From Methylobacterium iners (GTDB lineage: Bacteria > Pseudomonadota > Alphaproteobacteria > Rhizobiales > Beijerinckiaceae), in contig NZ_BPQP01000089.1 in NCBI RefSeq assembly GCF_022179305.1, positions 62,001-126,000 on the forward strand: a stretch of 64,000 nt of DNA, given 5' to 3'. The notes under the pieces are model-generated. The model was given only the letters and a program-made list of their open reading frames with translations. It ran no database searches and was not told the origin of the DNA. The position numbers were made by a program, and so were the translations under genes. Shown here piece by piece: positions 31,040 through 40,391 of this stretch (its first letter is position 1; each line of letters opens with the position of its first letter).

Positions 31040-33258
31040 AGCAGGTCTCCGACCACGGTCCCGACCTCGTCCTCCCGACCTGCGTCTCCGAGGAGCCGGG
31101 CATCGACGCGGTCTACCTCGACATCTCGGCGAAGGGCACGGCGCTGTTCAACCGCGGGAGCGCGGCCTCGGCCGACGCCCTGGTGCCGAACCCGCACGTC
31201 GACATCGTCGACTGGCTCCGGGACAACGTCCGGCTGCCCTACGCGATCTCGGAGCGGGCCGGGCCCCTCGTCCTGAACCCGATCCAGGCCGCCGTCGCCC
31301 GGCGCTGGCAGCGGCCCGGCGTTCGCCAGATGGACTTCGTCAAGCCGCCCCGGTTCGGCTCGTCCCTCCTCAACGGCGGCGGCGTCATCTTCTTCTCGGG
31401 CCACGTCGGCGCCGACACCCTGTTCTACGAGCGCACCGAGGGCGACGCCCAGGATTTCCACGACAAGAAGCTCTACCCGATGCTCACGGAGAGCCCGGAG
31501 CTCGCGCACCTGCTCCGGGCCGACACCCGCTCGGGCGTCCAGGACGCGTGGATGGACCGCATCCTGACGACCGGCGCCAGCATCCAGCTTCGCGGCGTCA
31601 TGACGAACGGCTCGATGCGCGCCGTGAAGGGCATGTTCATCGCCGTCGACGAGGCGTCGTCCCCCGAGTACCAGGCCGGCACCGCGGGCAAGAAGGGGGA
31701 GGGGTCGAAGCTCGCCCTGATCAAGCGCCGGGCCCAGGAGTTCAACGACCCCATCGTCTACGTCGGCGGCACCCCCACCGTCGTCGGCTTCTGCCTGACC
31801 TCGGAGGAGTACGCCAAGTCCGATCAGGGCCTCTTCATGATGCCGAGCCCGTGCTGCCCGGGCGAGGTGCAGGAGTTCTGGGACGACATCCAGCGCGTCG
31901 ACAGCCGGGACGTCCGACTGGGCAAGGGCCTGCGGTACACCTGCGACGACGCCACCGGCCGGCCGAACGACGTCTGGTACGAGTGCGCCCATTGCGGTGG
32001 CGCCATCGAGGAGACGGACAAGGTCTCGATGATGGATGCGGGGGATATCGTCCCGCAGGTCACCACCGGCGAGGAGGGGCACCTCGGCCTCTGGGCTTGG
32101 GCGGCCTACTCGACCGACCCGCAGTGCACGTGGATGCACATCGTCCGGGACAACGAGGCCCAGATCAAGGACCCGGACCAGCGCCAGCCCTTCATGAACC
32201 TGGTGCGGGCGCGCCCCTGGCAGCCCGAGGGTCCGGGCACCGTGGACGCCCACACCCTCGCCGACCGGTGCGAGGCGTATCCGGACGGGCACATGCCGGC
32301 CGGCGTTCTCACCGTGACCGCCGGCGTCGACACCCAGGAGGGCGGCCGCAACGGCAAGCCCCGGCACGAGATCGTCTTCGTCGGCTACGGCGAGGGGGAG
32401 GAGTCGTGGATCCTCGACCGCGTCGTCATCGACGGCGTCCCGGGCGTCGACCGCGACGGCAAGCCCGTCATGGAGGACCTGGAGCCGTTCTCGCCCGACG
32501 CGGCCCGGGCGGTCTGGGCGGCGCTCGACCGCGACTGGGTCACCGCCGACGGCGAGGTCCTGCGCCCCGAGGCGGTCGTGGTCGACGTCGGCTACGACAT
32601 GAACCGCGCCCTGGCCTTCTGCCACCATCGCGAGAGCCGCAAGCGCAAGGTCATCGCCGGGAAGGGACGGCGCGAGGCCCACGGCTCGCGCATGCCCATC
32701 ATCACCAAGCGGGCCAGCGTCTCCAAGTCGGGCTACGAGTTCCAGCCGATCGGCACCCAGAGCGCCAAGGACACGGTCTACCGCCGCCTCGGCTACAAGG
32801 TCGGCGGGGCCGAGAGCATCCACGCGCCCGAGCACCTGCGCCGCGACGCGCTGTGGGACCACTTGGCGGCCGAGAGCCTGCACACCGACGACAAGGGCCG
32901 GACCTGGTGGGACGTCACCAAGCCGGGCACCTCGAACGAGGCACTCGACTGTCTCGTCTACGCCTACGCCGCGCTCTGCCTGCGCAAGGCTAAGAGCCGC
33001 CGGGTCCGCGAGGCGTCCGCCATCAAGCTTGAGGCGCGCCCCGTCCCCGCCGGAAATCCGGCGCTCGCTCCCGTGGCCTTGAACGGGTCACGCCCCGGGG
33101 TGGACCCTCTCCCGAACGAGGGCCGTCCGCTCGCCGGCGTGCGCCGCATTTCCGGCGCCGGCGGCCGGGCGGCGGTTCCGGCCCCGGTCGCCGATCAGGC
33201 CCTGGGGAACGCCCCGCGCCGGTTCGGGGTCAAGCACGGCTTCGGCCGGGGATGGTGA
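31036..33258 (+). CDS. Terminase large subunit (lambda GpA family)
   Basis: 740 residues. ATP-driven packaging motor plus endonuclease. The ATPase begins after NPIQAAVARRWQRPG; the Walker A-like segment is KPPRFGSSL, as in GpA proteins with a deviant P-loop, and the Walker B-like MFIAVDEASS follows. The second half holds the nuclease (TVTAGVDTQEGG, VVVDVGYDM) and ends in a Pro/Gly-rich tail containing two 16-bp palindromes. TTG at 31036 overlaps the small-subunit stop. Confidence 0.93.
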   Translation: MKQVSDHGPDLVLPTCVSEEPGIDAVYLDISAKGTALFNRGSAASADALVPNPHVDIVDWLRDNVRLPYAISERAGPLVLNPIQAAVARRWQRPGVRQMDFVKPPRFGSSLLNGGGVIFFSGHVGADTLFYERTEGDAQDFHDKKLYPMLTESPELAHLLRADTRSGVQDAWMDRILTTGASIQLRGVMTNGSMRAVKGMFIAVDEASSPEYQAGTAGKKGEGSKLALIKRRAQEFNDPIVYVGGTPTVVGFCLTSEEYAKSDQGLFMMPSPCCPGEVQEFWDDIQRVDSRDVRLGKGLRYTCDDATGRPNDVWYECAHCGGAIEETDKVSMMDAGDIVPQVTTGEEGHLGLWAWAAYSTDPQCTWMHIVRDNEAQIKDPDQRQPFMNLVRARPWQPEGPGTVDAHTLADRCEAYPDGHMPAGVLTVTAGVDTQEGGRNGKPRHEIVFVGYGEGEESWILDRVVIDGVPGVDRDGKPVMEDLEPFSPDAARAVWAALDRDWVTADGEVLRPEAVVVDVGYDMNRALAFCHHRESRKRKVIAGKGRREAHGSRMPIITKRASVSKSGYEFQPIGTQSAKDTVYRRLGYKVGGAESIHAPEHLRRDALWDHLAAESLHTDDKGRTWWDVTKPGTSNEALDCLVYAYAALCLRKAKSRRVREASAIKLEARPVPAGNPALAPVALNGSRPGVDPLPNEGRPLAGVRRISGAGGRAAVPAPVADQALGNAPRRFGVKHGFGRGW

Positions 33259-33259
33259 C

Positions 33260-33541
33260 ATGACGACCTGGAACACGTTCGCCGAATGGGACGAGGCGCG
33301 GTGCCTCAAGTCCATCGACCACATCCAGACCCAGATCGCGGCCGGCGCCGAGATCATGGGCTTCAACGGGTCCGGCTACGCCAACCTCACCCCGGCCGAG
33401 AAGGGCCGCCTCATCATCTGGGAACTGCGCTGCCGGCTCGCCGAGATCCGTGGCACCGAGCGTCCCGCGCCCCCGCCGAGGAACGACCGCAGCCGCCTGA
33501 GGATGCGCAATTTCCTCGTCCAGTACGACGGGGGCTACTGA
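33260..33541 (+). CDS. gpW-like head-tail joining protein (putative)
   Basis: 93 residues (MTTWNTFAEWDEARCLKSID onward) between the terminase and portal genes, exactly where lambda gpW lies. It is small and helical with a basic tail, as in gpW. The sequence match is too weak to stand without the position. Confidence 0.6.
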   Translation: MTTWNTFAEWDEARCLKSIDHIQTQIAAGAEIMGFNGSGYANLTPAEKGRLIIWELRCRLAEIRGTERPAPPPRNDRSRLRMRNFLVQYDGGY

Positions 33542-33542
33542 C

Positions 33543-35144
33543 ATGGCCGCCCATCCCCCGGGCCTCCTGGCGCGCGTCGCCCACGGCCTGCGCGGCGCCT
33601 TCGCTGCGGGAGGCAGGCGCTCCGGCGACGGCTTCTCTACCGGCGGCGCCGGCCGCACCTTGCCGGCCTACATGGCGGCCTCGCAGCGCTCGTCCGTTCC
33701 GCAGGTCGCCGAGCTCGGCCCCTTCGACGCGGTCAAGTTCTTCCGGCCCTGCCAGCGGCTCGTCCGGCACCAGTACCGCAACGACAATTGGGTCCGGAGC
33801 CTGGTCAACAAGACCGGCGAGCTCATGATGTCGACCGGCCCCGTGCCGGTGTCCAAGTTCCCCGAGCTCGACGACCTGTGGTGCGCCGCGTCCGGGCAGT
33901 TCGACTCACGCGGCGTGAGCGACCTCGGCGGGTGGCTCCGGGACGACCTGTACCGGGACTACAGCCTCGACGGCGAGGCCATGGTCCGGCGCCGGGCCCG
34001 GCGCGCGAAGCGCCTGGTGGACGGGACCTTCGTCCCGGAGGCGGGGCTTCTCGTCCCCCTGCAGTGGCAGTCCCTCGGCACGCACTTCCTGCCGACCGGC
34101 CACAACCGCATCCTCGACGGCGGCGGCCGCATCGTGAACGGCGTCGAGCTCGACGCGCTGGAGCGCCGCGTCGCCTACCACCCCTACCAGCGCCACCCGC
34201 GCGACCCCAATGGCTGGAGCGTGCCCGGGCAGACCCGCGTCCCGGCCGACGAGTTCCACCACCTCCACGTCCCGTCCGAGACCGGCGCCGTGCGCCCCGA
34301 GGTGCCGCTCGCCGCCGGCGTCCTGCGCTCCCTCAAGAACGCCGAGTTCGAGGACGCCAACGCCGTCATCGCGCGCAACGCGACCTGCATGTCCATCATG
34401 TTCGAGGAGGACCTCCCCGATGGCGAGGACGGGCCGAGCGAGGCCGAGAAGCAGCAGTTCATGGACAGCATCATGCTGTCCCCGGGGATGATCGGGCGCG
34501 CCCCGACCGGGATGAAGATGAACATGCGGTCGCCCCCGGCCAACCCGAACTTCAGCCCCACGATCCGCCTCAACCTCCTCTACGTCTGCGCCGGCATCGG
34601 CACGCCGGTCCACGAGGTCACCGGCGACTACGAGACCATCACCGAACGGGCCATGAGCTTCGCCGGCATCTCGCTCCGCCGGAAGGCGGACATCGAGCAC
34701 GCCCGGGTCGAGCACCAGGTTCTCAACCGGATGCGCCGGTCCTTCGTCGACGCCTGCGTCGCCACCGGCCTCTGGACCCCGCCCCCGGGGCGGCCGCTGT
34801 GGGAGGCCTACCTCTGCGACTGGCAGTGGCCGGCGATGCAGATCACCCGCATGTCGCAGGAGCTCAACAGCCTGGTCGGCGCGATCAAGGCCGAGGTCAT
34901 CGACCCGGACACGGTCACCACCAGCATGTTCGGCATGCGCCCCGAGGTCCGCGCCCGTCGCGCCGCAAAGGCGGCGGCCCGGAACCAGGCCCTCGGCTTC
35001 AAGACCGGCGCCCCGGCCTGGGGTCCGGAGGCGCAGGCCGCCGCCCGCATCCTCGCCGAGGCCATCGCGGAGGAATCCCGCGAGAGGGACATCGTCGAGT
35101 CGTCCTCCACGGAGGACGGGCCCATCGACCGGGACGACGACTGA
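33543..35144 (+). CDS. Portal protein (lambda gpB family)
   Basis: 533 residues. Forms the dodecameric ring at the capsid vertex through which DNA passes. Segments typical of the family are FRPCQRLVRHQYRNDNWVRS near residue 65, GEAMVRRRARR, FHHLHVPSETGAVRPEVPLA and the C-terminal DWQWPAMQITRMSQELNSLV. The length matches lambda portals. Starts one base after the preceding stop. Confidence 0.93.
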   Translation: MAAHPPGLLARVAHGLRGAFAAGGRRSGDGFSTGGAGRTLPAYMAASQRSSVPQVAELGPFDAVKFFRPCQRLVRHQYRNDNWVRSLVNKTGELMMSTGPVPVSKFPELDDLWCAASGQFDSRGVSDLGGWLRDDLYRDYSLDGEAMVRRRARRAKRLVDGTFVPEAGLLVPLQWQSLGTHFLPTGHNRILDGGGRIVNGVELDALERRVAYHPYQRHPRDPNGWSVPGQTRVPADEFHHLHVPSETGAVRPEVPLAAGVLRSLKNAEFEDANAVIARNATCMSIMFEEDLPDGEDGPSEAEKQQFMDSIMLSPGMIGRAPTGMKMNMRSPPANPNFSPTIRLNLLYVCAGIGTPVHEVTGDYETITERAMSFAGISLRRKADIEHARVEHQVLNRMRRSFVDACVATGLWTPPPGRPLWEAYLCDWQWPAMQITRMSQELNSLVGAIKAEVIDPDTVTTSMFGMRPEVRARRAAKAAARNQALGFKTGAPAWGPEAQAAARILAEAIAEESRERDIVESSSTEDGPIDRDDD

Positions 35145-35154
35145 GGCGCGCGGC

Positions 35155-35209
35155 GTGGCCTGGAACTGGTCACGGGTGAGGGGGGACACTCTCCGCAGAT
35201 CACGGAGAG
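35155..35209 (+). promoter_or_regulatory. Dispersed dyad element plus hairpin over the ribosome site
   Basis: GTGGCCTGGAACTGGTCAC (35155-35173) is followed by CTCTCCG-cagatca-CGGAGAG (35189-35209). The right arm of this hairpin contains the GGAGAG ribosome site of the protease gene. The element ends 44 bp before the GTG start. The same layout and the same 44-bp spacing recur at 41009-41066. Confidence 0.65.
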
Positions 35210-35216
35210 ACCCCGC

Positions 35217-36302
35217 GTGCCGCAGGCCGCTACCCAGGACCAGGACAAGGCCGAGGCGCCCGTCGCCCACCGGCTGACGCGCGGCCTGCGCGCCGGCGAG
35301 ATCCGCACCCGGGCGGCCGTCAACGGCGCCCCGGCGTCGGGCACCTTCGACGCCGAGGCCCGCACCTTCGAGTTCACGCTCCTCACCTCGCGGTCCTGCA
35401 ACTCCTACCGCTACGTCCTCACCGACGGCGACCGCTGGCCCGCCTACACCCGGGTCGAGGAGAAGCTCGACATGGCCGGCGCCGTCGGCCTCGTCGAGCT
35501 CGTCGGGTCCAGCGTCCTCAACTCCCATCGCTACTGGGACATCGAGAGCGTCATCGGCGTCATCGAGTCTGCCGAGGTCGAGGGCGAGGCCCTCAACTGC
35601 CGGGCGCGCCTGTCCCGCCGCCCCGACGTCGAGCCAATCGCCCAGGACATCGCCGACGGCATCCTCCGCAGCATGAGCGGCGGCTTCGACATCATCGAAG
35701 AGACGCTGACCGTCCGCGAGAACCAGGACCCGCTGGTGACCATCACCAAGTGGCGCCCCCGCGAGGCGAGCGTCGTCCCCGTGCCCGCCGACCCTTCCGC
35801 CCGCATCCGTTCCGGAGAGCCCTACGTGCCCCAAGCTAAGATCGTCCCGCCCCCCGCCGGCCAGCGTTCCGAGGCCGAGCCCGAGGCGGCCGCCGTCGTG
35901 ACGGCCCCCGTCCTTCCCGCTGCCACCGAGACCGTCGAGGCCGCCACGGCCGAGGTCGAGGCCGCCCGGTCCGCCCTGGCGAAGGCCGAAGCCACCCTGG
36001 CCTCCCGCGCCGCCGCCGCCCCTAAGGCCCCGGTCACCGGTGCCGACGCCGAGCGCACCGCGCACGTCGCCGCCCTCCGGGAGGTCGCCCGCGGCCGCGG
36101 CGAGAAGGTCTCGAAGGAGTTCGAGGCCCTCGCCGGCACCGGCGCCACCGTCGCCGAGCTCCGGTCCGTGTGCGTCGCCGCCATCGCCACCACCGGCGGC
36201 GAGATCTTCGGCGCGGCCGCCCCGGTGAGCGGCGGCCGCGCCGAGGCTCCCCTCCTGACCCGCAACGCCTACGCCGCGCACCGCGCGGCCGCCGCCAACT
36301 GA
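35217..36302 (+). CDS. Prohead protease, possible fused scaffold
   Basis: 361 residues. The N-terminal 200 residues look like a serine-type prohead protease: ELVGSSVLNSHRYWDIESVI with the active-site His near 104, and ILRSMSGGFDI with the Ser near 152. The C-terminal 150 residues are Ala-rich and helical (VEAARSALAKAEATLASRAA), as expected for a scaffold fused to the protease. Its position between portal and decoration genes fits. GTG at 35217 with a sequestered GGAGAG site. Confidence 0.85.
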   Translation: MPQAATQDQDKAEAPVAHRLTRGLRAGEIRTRAAVNGAPASGTFDAEARTFEFTLLTSRSCNSYRYVLTDGDRWPAYTRVEEKLDMAGAVGLVELVGSSVLNSHRYWDIESVIGVIESAEVEGEALNCRARLSRRPDVEPIAQDIADGILRSMSGGFDIIEETLTVRENQDPLVTITKWRPREASVVPVPADPSARIRSGEPYVPQAKIVPPPAGQRSEAEPEAAAVVTAPVLPAATETVEAATAEVEAARSALAKAEATLASRAAAAPKAPVTGADAERTAHVAALREVARGRGEKVSKEFEALAGTGATVAELRSVCVAAIATTGGEIFGAAAPVSGGRAEAPLLTRNAYAAHRAAAAN

Positions 36303-36313
36303 GGACCTGACCG

Positions 36314-36997
36314 ATGGCCGTCGAGACCTACCGCATCTCCGAGCGTCGCAAGGACGCCGAGTTCATCCTCCACGCCGTGGGCGACCGCTCCTACGGCAAC
36401 GTGAAGGTGGCCCCGGTCACCTACTACGAGGCCTCGACCCCCCTGGCGTTCCCGGCCGGCGCCCAGTCGGTCGCCTCGGTCGCCAAGGCTGGCAACGTCG
36501 GCAACGGCGCCCTCGGCGCCCTGACCGCGGACGCCTCGGCCAAGGCCGGCGCCTACACCGTCATCTGCATCGAGCCGGCCGCCAACGGCGGCACCTTCGA
36601 GGTCTCCAGCCCGGCCGGCGTCCCCGTGGGCATCGCCCAGGTCGGCGCCGCCTTCGACGGCCCGGTCAACTTCACCATCGCCGACGGCGCGACCGACTTC
36701 GCGGCGGGCGACACCTTCACCGTCACGGTCTCCTACGCCGCGGCCGGTACCACCGCCGTCCCCGCCGGCGCGGGCCTCCTGACCGGGGCCCAGGTCTTCG
36801 CGGGATTCCTCGTCGGCGAGGTCGGCGGCGGCGCCCCGGGCGAGAAGCTGATCGGCGCCCTCCTCATCCGAGAGGCCGAGGTCGCTGAGTCCCGCATCGC
36901 CTTCCCCGAGGGCGTGGACGCCAACCAGACCGCCGCCATCCACGCGGTCATCGTCGCGGCCGCCGAGGCCCGCGGCATCATCTTCCGGACCCGCTGA
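36314..36997 (+). CDS. Head decoration protein (gpD-like)
   Basis: 227 residues. Binds the expanded capsid lattice and stabilises the head. Beta-rich, with LAFPAGAQSVASVAKAGNVG and a C-terminal IIFRTR; longer than lambda gpD (110 residues) by an inserted Gly/Ala-rich domain (residues 55-150). Lies between the protease and the major capsid gene, the gpD position. AGGA precedes the ATG. Confidence 0.8.
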   Translation: MAVETYRISERRKDAEFILHAVGDRSYGNVKVAPVTYYEASTPLAFPAGAQSVASVAKAGNVGNGALGALTADASAKAGAYTVICIEPAANGGTFEVSSPAGVPVGIAQVGAAFDGPVNFTIADGATDFAAGDTFTVTVSYAAAGTTAVPAGAGLLTGAQVFAGFLVGEVGGGAPGEKLIGALLIREAEVAESRIAFPEGVDANQTAAIHAVIVAAAEARGIIFRTR

Positions 36998-37023
36998 GCG
37001 CGGCCGAAACAGGAGCTACGGCA

Positions 37024-38064
37024 ATGTCCGACGTGTTCAGCAACGACCCGTTCTCGAACGTCTCGATGACCGATGCGGTCAACAAGATGCCCTACGTCGA
37101 CCCGGGCATCCAGACCCTGATCCCCGCCACGGAGACCACCTCCGTGACCGAGGACATCCAGATCGACATCGAGCAGGGCACCGTGCGCCTGGTGCCCGTG
37201 ACCGCCCGCGGCGGCGAGGCGGCCACCCAGGACCGCGCCAAGCGCCACACGGTCAAGATCCCGATTCCGGTCTACGAGCTCCGGGATACGATCCACAACC
37301 GCGAGGTCCTCAACCGCCGCGAGACCGGCGGCACCAACCTCGTCATGCTGCAGGCCTACCGCGACAGCATCGTCATGCCGATGGTCCAGTCCATGGTCCA
37401 CACCAAGGGCTTCCAGCGCGCGAAGGGTTGGCTTGAGGGCAAGGTCCTCGACGACGACGGCTCCCTCGTCCTCGACATCTATCAGCGCCTCGGCGAGGAG
37501 CAGATCGAGTTGGAGTGGGACCTGACGGACGCCAAGTTCAACGCGACCGAGGCGTTCATCGAGCTCATGGAAGCCTCCGAGGACGAGCTCGGCGCCATGG
37601 CGGCCGACCGCTACGTGGCCATCGCCGGCCGCAACGCCCACGCCAACCTCCGCCTGAACAAGGAGGTCGAGGCGCAGGCCCAGAACCCGCTGAACGTGCA
37701 GCAGCAGTCCATCGACAAGCGCAAGGGCGTGCGCATGTCGGAGAGCGTCGACCTCGCGTCCTACGGGCGCGCCCGGTACACCAAGCCCGACGGAACCACC
37801 GACGGCTTCGTGTCGGACGAGTTCATGTACTTCTCCCCCGTCGGCGCCGGCCAGGCCCGGTCGATCACCGGCCCGTCCGACATGACCGAGTTCTGGGGCA
37901 ACCCCCTCGACTTCTACGCCAGCGTGGAGTCGCTCCGTCACGGCAAGGGAGAGGAGGTCCTCCTGCAGGCTTGCTTCCTCAACCTGATGGCTCGCCCCCG
38001 CGCCGTCATCAAGGTCCGGGTCATCGGCCAGAAGAGCCTCAGGGCGCACGCCCCCCTCAAGTAA
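37024..38064 (+). CDS. Major capsid protein (lambda gpE family)
   Basis: 346 residues, HK97 fold expected. Typical gpE stretches are FSNVSMTDAVNKMPYVDPGI, HTVKIPIPVYELRDTIHNRE and LEWDLTDAKFNATEAFIELM. Length and position match lambda gpE (341 residues). AGGAG lies before the ATG. A strong terminator follows at 38093. Confidence 0.93.
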   Translation: MSDVFSNDPFSNVSMTDAVNKMPYVDPGIQTLIPATETTSVTEDIQIDIEQGTVRLVPVTARGGEAATQDRAKRHTVKIPIPVYELRDTIHNREVLNRRETGGTNLVMLQAYRDSIVMPMVQSMVHTKGFQRAKGWLEGKVLDDDGSLVLDIYQRLGEEQIELEWDLTDAKFNATEAFIELMEASEDELGAMAADRYVAIAGRNAHANLRLNKEVEAQAQNPLNVQQQSIDKRKGVRMSESVDLASYGRARYTKPDGTTDGFVSDEFMYFSPVGAGQARSITGPSDMTEFWGNPLDFYASVESLRHGKGEEVLLQACFLNLMARPRAVIKVRVIGQKSLRAHAPLK

Positions 38065-38092
38065 GGGCGGCTTCCCGACCAGCGCCGACATC

Positions 38093-38124
38093 AGGGCCCG
38101 TCCGAACCCCGGGCGGGCCCTTCT
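38093..38124 (+). terminator. Terminator after the major capsid gene
   Basis: AGGGCCCG (38093) pairs with CGGGCCCT (38114), with an inner CC/GG pair and a short TTCT tail. It separates the abundantly needed capsid gene from the following genes, probably reducing read-through. Confidence 0.7.
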
Positions 38125-38138
38125 CACAGGAGCTTCTC

Positions 38139-38507
38139 GTGGCAGACAAGGTAATCGCCGGAGCCGTGTTCGCCCGGGCCGAGACCGCCGACGCCTTCCC
38201 GCTGGGCGGCCGGGTCTACTCCCTGCCGGTGGACGGGGACGCCCCTGTCGCGCTCGACGGCATCGTCGCCGAGGCGGGCAGCCTCTTCATGCTCGACGTC
38301 CCGGAAGGGCGCGTCCTCTACGCGGGACACGCCGCCCAGGTCGGTGCGCTCCAGGGCGCCGCGGCCCGGGCGGTCATGTTCCCGTTGCGCGCGGGGACCT
38401 GGACCGTCGCCGTGACGGACGCCGGCCAGGCCGTGCTCCGGCTCCTCGGCGACGCCGACTTCGCCCTCAAGATCCTCGCCGCCGCCACCGTGGACGGGAC
38501 CGCCTGA
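38139..38507 (+). CDS. Hypothetical phage structural protein
   Basis: 122 residues (VADKVIAGAVFARAETADAF onward), beta-rich without membrane segments. GTG at 38139 with AGGAG in front. It begins just after the capsid terminator and is followed one base later by the next gene. It may be a capsid accessory protein; no family recognised. Confidence 0.65.
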   Translation: MADKVIAGAVFARAETADAFPLGGRVYSLPVDGDAPVALDGIVAEAGSLFMLDVPEGRVLYAGHAAQVGALQGAAARAVMFPLRAGTWTVAVTDAGQAVLRLLGDADFALKILAAATVDGTA

Positions 38508-38508
38508 C

Positions 38509-39819
38509 ATGCAGACCTTCGTCCCCGCCGCGTCCGCCGCGGCCGCCCCCGCCGCCGGGCAGGTCGCGCTCGCCCCGGTTACCGGGTTGCAGGCCGAGAC
38601 CGTGCAGGGCGGCATCGCCGAGCTCGCGGCGCGTCCTGCGTTTGAAGGGCTCCCGAACTCTGGGCTGCCCCCATTCGCGGTCATCGTGCCCTCAAACAAT
38701 TTCGTGTCGACGCCAGGCCCCACCGATCCGCTGATACTCTCCGTCCGTGGACGGTTCGACGCCACGGTCGACGTGACGCTGACGCTCGTCGGGCTCGACC
38801 AGATCTCGTCGCTCGACGCACTCGTCGAGGCGCTGAACGAGGGTCCGCTAGGCGGGCTGGAGGACGGCGCGCCTCGGCCGGTCGTGGCACAGGCGTTCGA
38901 GGGCAAGCTCGTCGTCACGGCGAGAAACGCCGGCCAGTTGCTCGACCTCAGCGCCTCGTCCGACGCCGTCTACCAGTGGGTGGGCTTCTACCGGGATGCC
39001 GTGGTCGACGAGGGTTATGCCGAGCTTGGGCTGCCCTACGACGTGGCCACGCCCAACGTCTACGACCCGGCCAGGGGCATGCCGCTGCATCTCACGCTCG
39101 CCCAGGACCGGGCGACCCTCTCCGAGCTCGCGGCGCGCCCGACGGGCGGTGCGTCCGATGGTGCGGCCGACAGGCTCGACGACCTGACGACGTCCGTTGT
39201 GAGCTACGATTACAACTACTTCACGGGTAGCATCAGTCCGAATACCTCGTCAGCACCCGACCCGTATCTGGTCCCGATTGCCGATTACTTCCCCGCCATC
39301 CAGGACGGGATGCAGCTAATCGCGACCAGCGTCGAAAACCCCGGACATAGCTCGACGTACACCTACGTCGCCGGAATGACCTTCAACGACCTGCGGTTCA
39401 GCGCGGCGGTCGTCGGCGGGAGCGTTGCCACGAACCTCGAAGTCGCGACGTTCCCGGAGGGGACGGTGGCGCTCCGGCTTGTTTGGGGCGGCATCAATCC
39501 TGTCCCAGGCAACGCAGACCTCACCGGCGACCTGGCGGCGCTGTTCGGGCTGCCTGCCACGTTCGGCACGCTCGAACTTTCCAACGAATTCGTACCCGCC
39601 GCAAAGGTTTCCGTCGATACGCAGCCGCTCTCAGGCCAGGGCGTGTACTTCTATGCCAAAGACCTGCAGCACGTTCTCGCTCAGTTGCTGTACCGCGACG
39701 GTTCTTCAATCTATTCTGGCGTGTATGAGAACTATAACAACCTGTTGCTCTCCACTACGTTGCAGGACCTAAGAGAACGCGTCGCGGCGCTGGAGGCCTA
39801 CGTCCAGGCTCACCCGTGA
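38509..39819 (+). CDS. Large beta-rich protein, probable virion spike or capsid fibre
   Basis: 436 residues. Ala/Pro-rich start, then long beta-rich stretches with few charges (YDYNYFTGSISPNTSSAPDP, VYFYAKDLQHVLAQLLYRDG) and a short C-terminal coiled coil (LQDLRERVAALEAYVQ) suited to trimerisation. The second half (about 39190-39770) is clearly less GC-rich than its neighbours. It sits between head genes and head-tail joining genes, not with tail fibres. Candidate receptor-binding or decoration fibre acquired separately. Confidence 0.6.
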   Translation: MQTFVPAASAAAAPAAGQVALAPVTGLQAETVQGGIAELAARPAFEGLPNSGLPPFAVIVPSNNFVSTPGPTDPLILSVRGRFDATVDVTLTLVGLDQISSLDALVEALNEGPLGGLEDGAPRPVVAQAFEGKLVVTARNAGQLLDLSASSDAVYQWVGFYRDAVVDEGYAELGLPYDVATPNVYDPARGMPLHLTLAQDRATLSELAARPTGGASDGAADRLDDLTTSVVSYDYNYFTGSISPNTSSAPDPYLVPIADYFPAIQDGMQLIATSVENPGHSSTYTYVAGMTFNDLRFSAAVVGGSVATNLEVATFPEGTVALRLVWGGINPVPGNADLTGDLAALFGLPATFGTLELSNEFVPAAKVSVDTQPLSGQGVYFYAKDLQHVLAQLLYRDGSSIYSGVYENYNNLLLSTTLQDLRERVAALEAYVQAHP

Positions 39820-40334
39820 CCTCCGTCCTCGCGCTCGTCCTCGCCCGGACCCTGGCGGCCTCGTCGCTGTCCGAGGCGTGCGTCCTTGAGACCGTGGCCC
39901 ACGGGACCGTCGTCACACGCGGGGGTTTCACGCGGCGCGAGCTCGTGCGCGACCGGCTGAACGGGGAGGTCCCCATGCTCGACGCGGAGAGCCTCGTCGT
40001 CATCGAGGAGGCGGCCGCGCCTGGCGTGGAGATCGGCGACCTCGTCCACGTGGACGGCAAGCTCTGGCACGTGCGCTCCCCGCTCGCGACCGCGGGCAGC
40101 GTCACCCTGCAGCTTGTGGCTGCCCAGCGCGCGGACGTGTCCTTCGAGGGGGACAATCTCTCGGTCTACGTCGCCGGCGATGCCGACAGCGGCGGTCCCC
40201 TCGTCGCGCTGGCCGCGGCCGGGGTGCTGCGCCGGAGCGACGTCGTCGACGTGGACGGCACCGCCTACACGGTGGGGACGCCCAGGGATTGGCCCGCGGG
40301 CGGCCTGCGCAGGTACTGCCTCACGCCCGAGTAG
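39816..40334 (+). CDS. Head-tail joining protein (gpFII-like, putative)
   Basis: 172 residues (VTSVLALVLARTLAASSLSE onward), beta-rich in the second half (GDLVHVDGKLWHVRSPLATA), as in lambda head-tail connectors. GTG at 39816 overlaps the upstream stop. Position after head genes and before tail genes supports a connector role; sequence similarity is not strong enough to name a family. Confidence 0.6.
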   Translation: MTSVLALVLARTLAASSLSEACVLETVAHGTVVTRGGFTRRELVRDRLNGEVPMLDAESLVVIEEAAAPGVEIGDLVHVDGKLWHVRSPLATAGSVTLQLVAAQRADVSFEGDNLSVYVAGDADSGGPLVALAAAGVLRRSDVVDVDGTAYTVGTPRDWPAGGLRRYCLTPE

Positions 40335-40391
40335 TGTGGACAGCGGTCCGCTGCCCTTGCTGGCATCGGACGCGCCCTGCATCGTCCCCGC

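Noticed and set aside
35161-35190. GGAAC inside the dyad element as an EcfG-type stress promoter (GGAAC-N16/17-CGTT)
   Set aside because: No CGTT is found at 16-17 bp downstream in any of the copies.
33906-36281. Open frame of 791 codons opposite portal and protease genes
   Set aside because: Gly/Asp/Val-rich antisense shadow; both sense-strand genes are recognisable.
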